Source: an uncultured Bacteroidales bacterium
GTDB taxonomy: Bacteria > Bacteroidota > Bacteroidia > Bacteroidales > F082
Direction: 5' to 3'
Assembly: GCA_947307415.1 (NCBI GenBank)
Contig: CAMZJA010000009.1
Span: 1 to 64,000, forward strand
DNA length: 64,000 nucleotides
The position numbers and the translations under genes are program-made. Under the pieces are notes generated by a model. It had not been told where the DNA came from. It worked only from the letters and a program-made list of their open reading frames with translations, and made no database searches. How positions within the stretch are numbered: position 1 is the stretch's first letter; the number at the start of each line of letters is the position of its first letter. Shown piece by piece: positions 59,435-64,000 of the stretch.

Positions 59435-60742
59435 ATGAGTAATATAGTAGCTATAGTAGGAAGACCGAACGTGGGCAAATCCACATTATTTAACCGTTTG
59501 GTGCAGTCGCGTCAGGCGATTGTTGAGGAAAGCAGCGGCGTGACACGCGACCGTCATTACGGACACAGCGACTGGAACGGCAAGTCGTTCACCGTCATCG
59601 ATACAGGCGGTTATGTGGTCGGATCAGATGATATCTTTGAGGAAGAAATCCGCAAACAGGTCGATTTGGCTATCGATGAAGCCGACGTCATCATCTTTGT
59701 GGTCGACGGACAGGCCGGAGTGCACGTCTTGGACGAAGACGTGGCGCTGATTCTGCGCAAATGCAAGAAAAAAGTGCTTCTCGGTGTGAACAAGACCGAC
59801 ATCCCGAGCAAATTTGGCGAGGCGGCTGAGTTTTATGCCCTCGGACTGGGCGAGATTTATCCTTTCTCAGCCATGACAGGCACCGGAACCGGCGAGCTCC
59901 TCGACGAGGTAGTGAAATATCTGCCAAACGATACCACCGAAGACTATTCCGACCTGCCGAGATTCGCAGTCGTAGGCCGTCCGAACGTCGGAAAATCGTC
60001 GATGATCAACGCGTTCCTTGGTCAGGAGAGAAACATCGTGACAGATATCGCCGGCACCACGAGAGACAGCAACAACACTCATTTCAATGCTTTTGGGATG
60101 GACTTTATGCTCGTCGACACCGCAGGTCTGCGTAAAAAGAGCAAGGTCTACGAAAACATCGAGTTTTACTCGGTGATGCGTTCCATCCGTGCCATCGAGG
60201 AATGCGACGTCGCCATCCTGATTATCGACGCCACACAAGGTTTCGACGCTCAGGATATGAACATCTTGAGGCTCATCGAGAGAAACAAGAAAGGCCTCGT
60301 TTTGGTGGTTAACAAATGGGATTTGGTGGAGAAAGACAGCAACACTCACCTCCAGTTTGAGAACATGATCCGTGAGAAGACCGCTCCATTCACCGATTAT
60401 CCTATCATCTTCACCTCGGCCATCAACCGTCAAAGAACATTCAAGGTGCTCGAAATGGCGCAGAAAGTATACGAGAACCGTGAACGTAAGATTTCGGTGC
60501 GCGAGCTCAACGACACCATGCTCGAGATCATCAACAGCCAGCCTCCGCAAATCGCGTCAAGAGGTCGTTATCTGAAGATTAAATACATCACCCAACTCAA
60601 GAGCCCTACGCCGCAGTTTATCTTCTTCTGCAACCTGCCAAAGGATGTGAAAGACAACTACGTTCGTTTCTTAGAAAACAAAATCAGGAGTATTTGGGAT
60701 TTCCACGGAGTGCCGATACAATTATTTTTCAGAGAAAAATAA
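59435..60742 (+). CDS. der: GTPase Der (EngA)
   Basis: 435 aa with two GTPase domains in tandem (G1 GRPNVGKST at 8-16 and again in VVGRPNVGKSSM near 182) and a C-terminal KH-like domain. It acts in 50S ribosome assembly. The ATG at 59435 gives the canonical N-terminus MSNIVAIVG; the open frame to a TTG at 59414 is rejected. Its stop shares one base with the start of the S4 gene. Confidence 0.97.
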   Translation: MSNIVAIVGRPNVGKSTLFNRLVQSRQAIVEESSGVTRDRHYGHSDWNGKSFTVIDTGGYVVGSDDIFEEEIRKQVDLAIDEADVIIFVVDGQAGVHVLDEDVALILRKCKKKVLLGVNKTDIPSKFGEAAEFYALGLGEIYPFSAMTGTGTGELLDEVVKYLPNDTTEDYSDLPRFAVVGRPNVGKSSMINAFLGQERNIVTDIAGTTRDSNNTHFNAFGMDFMLVDTAGLRKKSKVYENIEFYSVMRSIRAIEECDVAILIIDATQGFDAQDMNILRLIERNKKGLVLVVNKWDLVEKDSNTHLQFENMIREKTAPFTDYPIIFTSAINRQRTFKVLEMAQKVYENRERKISVRELNDTMLEIINSQPPQIASRGRYLKIKYITQLKSPTPQFIFFCNLPKDVKDNYVRFLENKIRSIWDFHGVPIQLFFREK

Positions 60743-61119
60743 TGGATGAATTAAGAATCGATAAATGGCTTTGGTGCGCGAGGTTGTTTAAGACTCGCTC
60801 GTTAGCCGCTGATGCGTGCAAGGGCGGCAAAGTGAAAGTGAACGACGTCTCGATGAAGCCCTCGCATGATGTGAAAGTCGGTGAGACCATTGCCGTTCAG
60901 CTCGGGCAACTGCACAAAATGGTGGAAGTCGTGAGCATCCCCAAGAGCCGTGTGTCGCCAAAAGACGTCACGAACATCTACAAAGACGTCACGCCAGCCG
61001 AGGAATACGAACGCATAGAGTTCATGCACGCCTACAAAGCCGAATACCGCGACAGAGGCGCGGGACGACCGACGAAGAAAGACCGAAGAATTTTGGACAA
61101 ATTAAAAAAGGACGATTAA
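60742..61119 (+). CDS. S4-domain RNA-binding protein (Hsp15/HslR-like)
   Basis: 125 aa. N-terminal S4 domain (MDELRIDKWLWCARLFKTRS, GKVKVND) and a basic C-terminal tail, matching Hsp15, which binds free 50S subunits carrying nascent chains. It starts on the last base of der, so the era-der-S4 group is a ribosome-linked operon. A strong terminator overlaps its stop codon. Confidence 0.9.
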   Translation: MDELRIDKWLWCARLFKTRSLAADACKGGKVKVNDVSMKPSHDVKVGETIAVQLGQLHKMVEVVSIPKSRVSPKDVTNIYKDVTPAEEYERIEFMHAYKAEYRDRGAGRPTKKDRRILDKLKKDD

Positions 61120-61134
61120 AAATCGTCCTTTTTT
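61104..61134 (+). terminator. Terminator after the S4 gene
   Basis: AAAAAAGGACGATT/AATCGTCCTTTTTT stem with a 3-nt loop. The stop codon TAA lies in the loop region. Confidence 0.88.
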
Positions 61135-61174
61135 ACAACCCCATCAATAACCTATAGTCTTGTCGACTGAATTT

Positions 61175-61627
61175 TTATTTGTTTTTCAGTTTACCAAGGC
61201 GAGCTGTGACCTTATAGGTGGTTGTTGAATAGATGTCAGTGCCCAAAACAGGAGCGTTCTTGTGTGACTCAACCTGTGGATAAACGACGACATCGTATCC
61301 TGGGTATTTCTTCATCATGTCATAAAGAGCATAATTTACACCTGCATCACTGAGGGCTCCAATAACATTACCGATAACTGGAATCTCCGGAACACCCTGT
61401 GCACCGACTTCACCATATTCTTTTGTTCCGAACAAGCGCTCCCAGTCAACGTAGAGAATACGATTAACTGTAGCTTCACCTGTTACTTGCTCTGATAATT
61501 CAATATCATTTGCATAAAGTTCAAAATAAACATTAGGCTGTTTCATTGAATGTTTGTAAACATCGCAGCTTGTCATGAATAAGCCAGCGAATGCCACGAT
61601 AGCGATAATTAAACCAAATCTTTTCAT
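61175..61627 (-). CDS. Uncharacterised lipoprotein
   Basis: 150 aa. Lipoprotein signal with lipobox LFMTSC (Cys at about 21), then a small mixed domain (NVYFELYANDIELSEQVTGE, VDWERLFG, GYDVVVYPQVESHK). Resembles small Bacteroidota lipoproteins of unknown function; no family is assigned. It lies downstream of the C25 peptidase on the same strand but has its own promoter. Confidence 0.75.
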   Translation of the reverse strand: MKRFGLIIAIVAFAGLFMTSCDVYKHSMKQPNVYFELYANDIELSEQVTGEATVNRILYVDWERLFGTKEYGEVGAQGVPEIPVIGNVIGALSDAGVNYALYDMMKKYPGYDVVVYPQVESHKNAPVLGTDIYSTTTYKVTARLGKLKNK

Positions 61628-61689
61628 CTCTCTAAAATTTTAAATTAATAATATATTATAATTTAACAGGGGTTTGCCGTTTTACCCTG

Positions 61690-61721
61690 CAAATATATAA
61701 CACTATTTTTAAATATCCAAA
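61690..61721 (-). promoter_or_regulatory. Promoter of the lipoprotein gene
   Basis: Minus strand TTTG (61718-61721), 20 bp, TATATTTG (61690-61697). A weak AGGGT/ACCCT hairpin lies just downstream of it. Confidence 0.65.
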
Positions 61722-61743
61722 TATTTTTTTAAAAATTTAAATA

Positions 61744-64000
61744 TTATTTTTTCACAACTTTCAATACTTCGTTGTTAATCTTCACAAAATAAAGGCCTTT
61801 TTGCAAATCGGAAATGTTGATTTGAACGTCGCCGCTCAGCGCGTCAACTCTTCTGACAACCTGTCCGAGGCTATTGTAAATCACGATATCTGACTGATCA
61901 TCACCAAGTTGGATGTTCAAGACATCGTTGGCAGGGTTAGGATAAACCGTCACCTTATTCTCAACAACAGTCTTAACATCGGTGATAATTGTCGATGCGG
62001 GGAATGATACATTGTCGATCCATGCGCAGTCTGAACCGCTCGAAACAGACACGTCTTTAGTGTATTCCCATTTAAGTTCATGAGTGCCAGGAGTTAAAGC
62101 ATAGCTTGCCTGTGTCCATGCCACCTCACCCGACCAGTTGTTTTTCTCAGTGCCATCGATGTAGAAATGCAATTTATCATAATTGCTTTCTGAAGACACC
62201 TTATAATAAAAGCTTATCTGGCTCTCTGTGCCAACCACAACATTAATATATAAGGTTGATGTCTCGCCGTCCTGAATGGCTGAAGATCTTGCGCAATAAT
62301 TGCCTTCGTAAGGATTTTGTGTCACGACCTCCCATGCATAGATAACGCTTGAGCTATGCCAATCGAAAGCGCTGAAATCGCCAGTCTCAAAGCCGTCCAT
62401 CGACTGTCCAACAGAGATATAATAAGCGTCTTCAAGGAGATAATTTCCATAATATGCCGCATAGAACAGCTGATACATGGTACCGATCTCGACGTTTTCA
62501 CTCAAGGTGAAGTTCATATCGACGCTGAACTCCTCGCCTGCCGCGATAGTTCCGAACTCCCACTCTGTCGTCTCTATTGTGATGTCGGAATGTGAGTTGA
62601 AGATTCTGAACACAGCTGAGGGAACAGATGCGCCACCGTTGTTTTTCACGACAAAATGTGTAGTGGCATTGTCGCCCGGAGCCAAAGCAGCACCTGTAGG
62701 TGTCTCTATCACGGCGCTAACCAATTCGAAATCAGGAGCATAGATTCTTGCATTGAAATGACTTTCCCATGTGTCGGTGCCATCGGTGCAAACAATGTTG
62801 AAACGAACGTTGGTATTGTTCGGCACATTGTCGCTCACACTGAAAGTGAAAGCATTGTCAATTGTAACGCTCTGATTGCCGGCAACATTACCCAAGTTAG
62901 CCGTTGCCTGGCTGATGGTGATATATTCGCTTTCGCATGAAATCGTTGCAGTCACGTTGCTTGCGTCGACGCTGCCCACGTTCTTCATCACCATATTGAG
63001 ACCGTAATCGCCGCCGAAATCGATTTGTGCGGCTCCACCAGTCAAGGTGTAGCTGTCATATACTATATAAGGTGTGTTGCTTGGCACTGCCATCATCTCA
63101 ACATCCTGAGGATATGAGTTCACACCTGCGACCTTCATAATCATCTCGCCCACCATCTGCAGTCCGCCTTCGAAGTTGATTTCGGCGACACCGTTTTCGT
63201 CGGTAGCGCCCATTGCTATGACTTCGCCATCCATGTAGATGAGGCAGCGGTAGTTCTTCAGTCCGTTACCGTTTTCATCGGTCACAGTCACATCAACAGA
63301 CTGAGTTCCGATCACCACTTGTGCAGGAGCCTCTACAACTGCTGTGAAAGGCTCGTCGAGCCACACGTTGACAGCGCCATCGCCGAGGACGTTCATGTCG
63401 TAGAAGTTCCAACGCAGAGCGCCTTCCTCCCACTGTCCCGGAGCCGTGACCCATGGTGCCGTCATGCACTTGCCTTCTGAGATGGCGCAGCCGAGCAAAC
63501 CGATGCGGTCGTTCCACTGAGCGTCGGTCATCTCTCTCTCGAGGTGAGCGCCAGGGCCTTCTGTCTGACCTTCGTTAAACCAGCCGTAACGTGAGTTTCC
63601 GATGACGGCTACAGCAAAATTCTGAATCTTCACCATCTTCTCAAGGATACAGTCTGAGTCGAAAGCACCGCAGTCGCAGCCTTGTGAGTGGAAGAAGGTG
63701 TAGTTGTGATCAGTGCCGTTAGCACCTGAGAAGTCGCTGTTCGAGATGCCATACCAACCAGCCACATAGCCTGAGTTGGCGTGACCGTCGTGATGCACAT
63801 AGCTTGTACCTGCATTGATGGCCTGTTTCAACAAGGATCCGCTCCAGTTGCCTTCCTCTTCGTAAAGCTTGGTGAAGTCGTAGTCGACTGGGTATCCAAC
63901 GGTGGTGTAGCCATTGTCATCATGTGTTCCGATAAGGAGCTCGAGGTAATCAGAGCCGTTTGACGTCGGGTTATCATAGAGATGCTCGCCAGCAAGAATC
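61744..64000 (-). CDS. Gingipain-like C25 cysteine peptidase with T9SS sorting domain (5' end missing)
   Basis: About 752 codons visible; the frame is open to the window edge, so the N-terminus lies outside. The visible part begins in the C25 catalytic domain: LLIGTHDDNGYTTVGYP, VHHDGHANSGYV (catalytic His region) and FFHSQGCDCGAFD (catalytic Cys region). Ig-like and CARDB-like beta domains follow (PAQVVIGTQSVDVTVTDENG; LVSAVIETPTGAALAPGD), then a MAM/jelly-roll-like domain and a type A T9SS sorting domain (VTVYPNPANDVLNIQLG ... LYFVKINNEVLKVVKK). Expected to be a surface or secreted protease. An apparent TTG start at 63834 is internal and should be ignored. Confidence 0.9.
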   Translation of the reverse strand, partial: ILAGEHLYDNPTSNGSDYLELLIGTHDDNGYTTVGYPVDYDFTKLYEEEGNWSGSLLKQAINAGTSYVHHDGHANSGYVAGWYGISNSDFSGANGTDHNYTFFHSQGCDCGAFDSDCILEKMVKIQNFAVAVIGNSRYGWFNEGQTEGPGAHLEREMTDAQWNDRIGLLGCAISEGKCMTAPWVTAPGQWEEGALRWNFYDMNVLGDGAVNVWLDEPFTAVVEAPAQVVIGTQSVDVTVTDENGNGLKNYRCLIYMDGEVIAMGATDENGVAEINFEGGLQMVGEMIMKVAGVNSYPQDVEMMAVPSNTPYIVYDSYTLTGGAAQIDFGGDYGLNMVMKNVGSVDASNVTATISCESEYITISQATANLGNVAGNQSVTIDNAFTFSVSDNVPNNTNVRFNIVCTDGTDTWESHFNARIYAPDFELVSAVIETPTGAALAPGDNATTHFVVKNNGGASVPSAVFRIFNSHSDITIETTEWEFGTIAAGEEFSVDMNFTLSENVEIGTMYQLFYAAYYGNYLLEDAYYISVGQSMDGFETGDFSAFDWHSSSVIYAWEVVTQNPYEGNYCARSSAIQDGETSTLYINVVVGTESQISFYYKVSSESNYDKLHFYIDGTEKNNWSGEVAWTQASYALTPGTHELKWEYTKDVSVSSGSDCAWIDNVSFPASTIITDVKTVVENKVTVYPNPANDVLNIQLGDDQSDIVIYNSLGQVVRRVDALSGDVQINISDLQKGLYFVKINNEVLKVVKK

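Noticed and set aside
63832..63834. TTG as the start of the C25 peptidase
   Set aside because: It lies inside the catalytic domain and the frame remains open with gingipain-like sequence to the window edge.

Overview
The window is a gene-dense chromosomal segment from a member of the Bacteroidota, most likely an uncultured Bacteroidales. The evidence is: the Bacteroidota promoter (a -7 box TAnnTTTG with TTG about 19-20 bp upstream) before most genes, family-restricted proteins (DUF2851, DUF4296, DUF5689, DUF6029, Omp28-like), the fused MurF-alanine racemase, a TonB-dependent receptor, Kdo-type LPS genes, and three proteins ending in type IX secretion (T9SS) sorting domains. Shine-Dalgarno sequences are nearly absent. 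No phage, integrase, rRNA operon or CRISPR array is seen. Family names are from memory of the families; no database was searched.

Layout. 1-2120: probable 6S RNA, ZapA and a ZapB-like coiled coil, DUF2851. 2264-4925: GT39 glycosyltransferase and a degenerate PHP-fold membrane protein. 5019-10173: Fe-S assembly set sufB-C-D-S-E and a MIP18 protein. 10170-18445: choline-kinase-like protein, tRNA-Ala, Fic protein, MATE transporter, tatC-tatA, mfd. 18595-20892: an intact toxin-antitoxin pair, a decayed second pair, dusB. 20946-25747: tRNA(CAT), an AraC-type membrane regulator next to a T9SS cargo gene, broken gene starts, and a T9SS-exported thioredoxin-like protein. 25900-33298: thiL, uvrC, recQ, kdsD, lptB. 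33295-40379: M16 peptidase, lipoproteins, barrel protein, kdtA, tadA, dihydroorotase, GT2. 40397-47181: two DUF5689 lipoproteins and a TonB receptor divergent from a secreted endonuclease/phosphatase-fold enzyme. 47309-54009: murF-alr, pdxA, a P-loop/dCMP-deaminase fusion, a LOG-like protein, an M20 hydrolase. 54173-58297: manA and a TlpA/DUF6029/Omp28 cluster. 58325-61119: tRNA-fMet, era, der, an S4 protein. 61175-64000: a lipoprotein and a gingipain-like C25 peptidase running off the end.

The most unusual feature is the repeat landscape. Four classes of short palindromic or tandem DNA occupy the gaps and enter genes: (i) REP-like elements with GTCATTYCGA arms; (ii) GTAGAGAC hairpins that sit in frame inside two genes and encode the same VSTE peptide; (iii) 7-bp tandem arrays (TTAGACC, GTTAAAA and CTCTAMA types), often as facing arms forming long hairpins; (iv) a 73-bp near-perfect palindrome at 47237-47309 whose right half recurs at 19413-19460. 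Several genes take their stop codon or C-terminus from these repeats.
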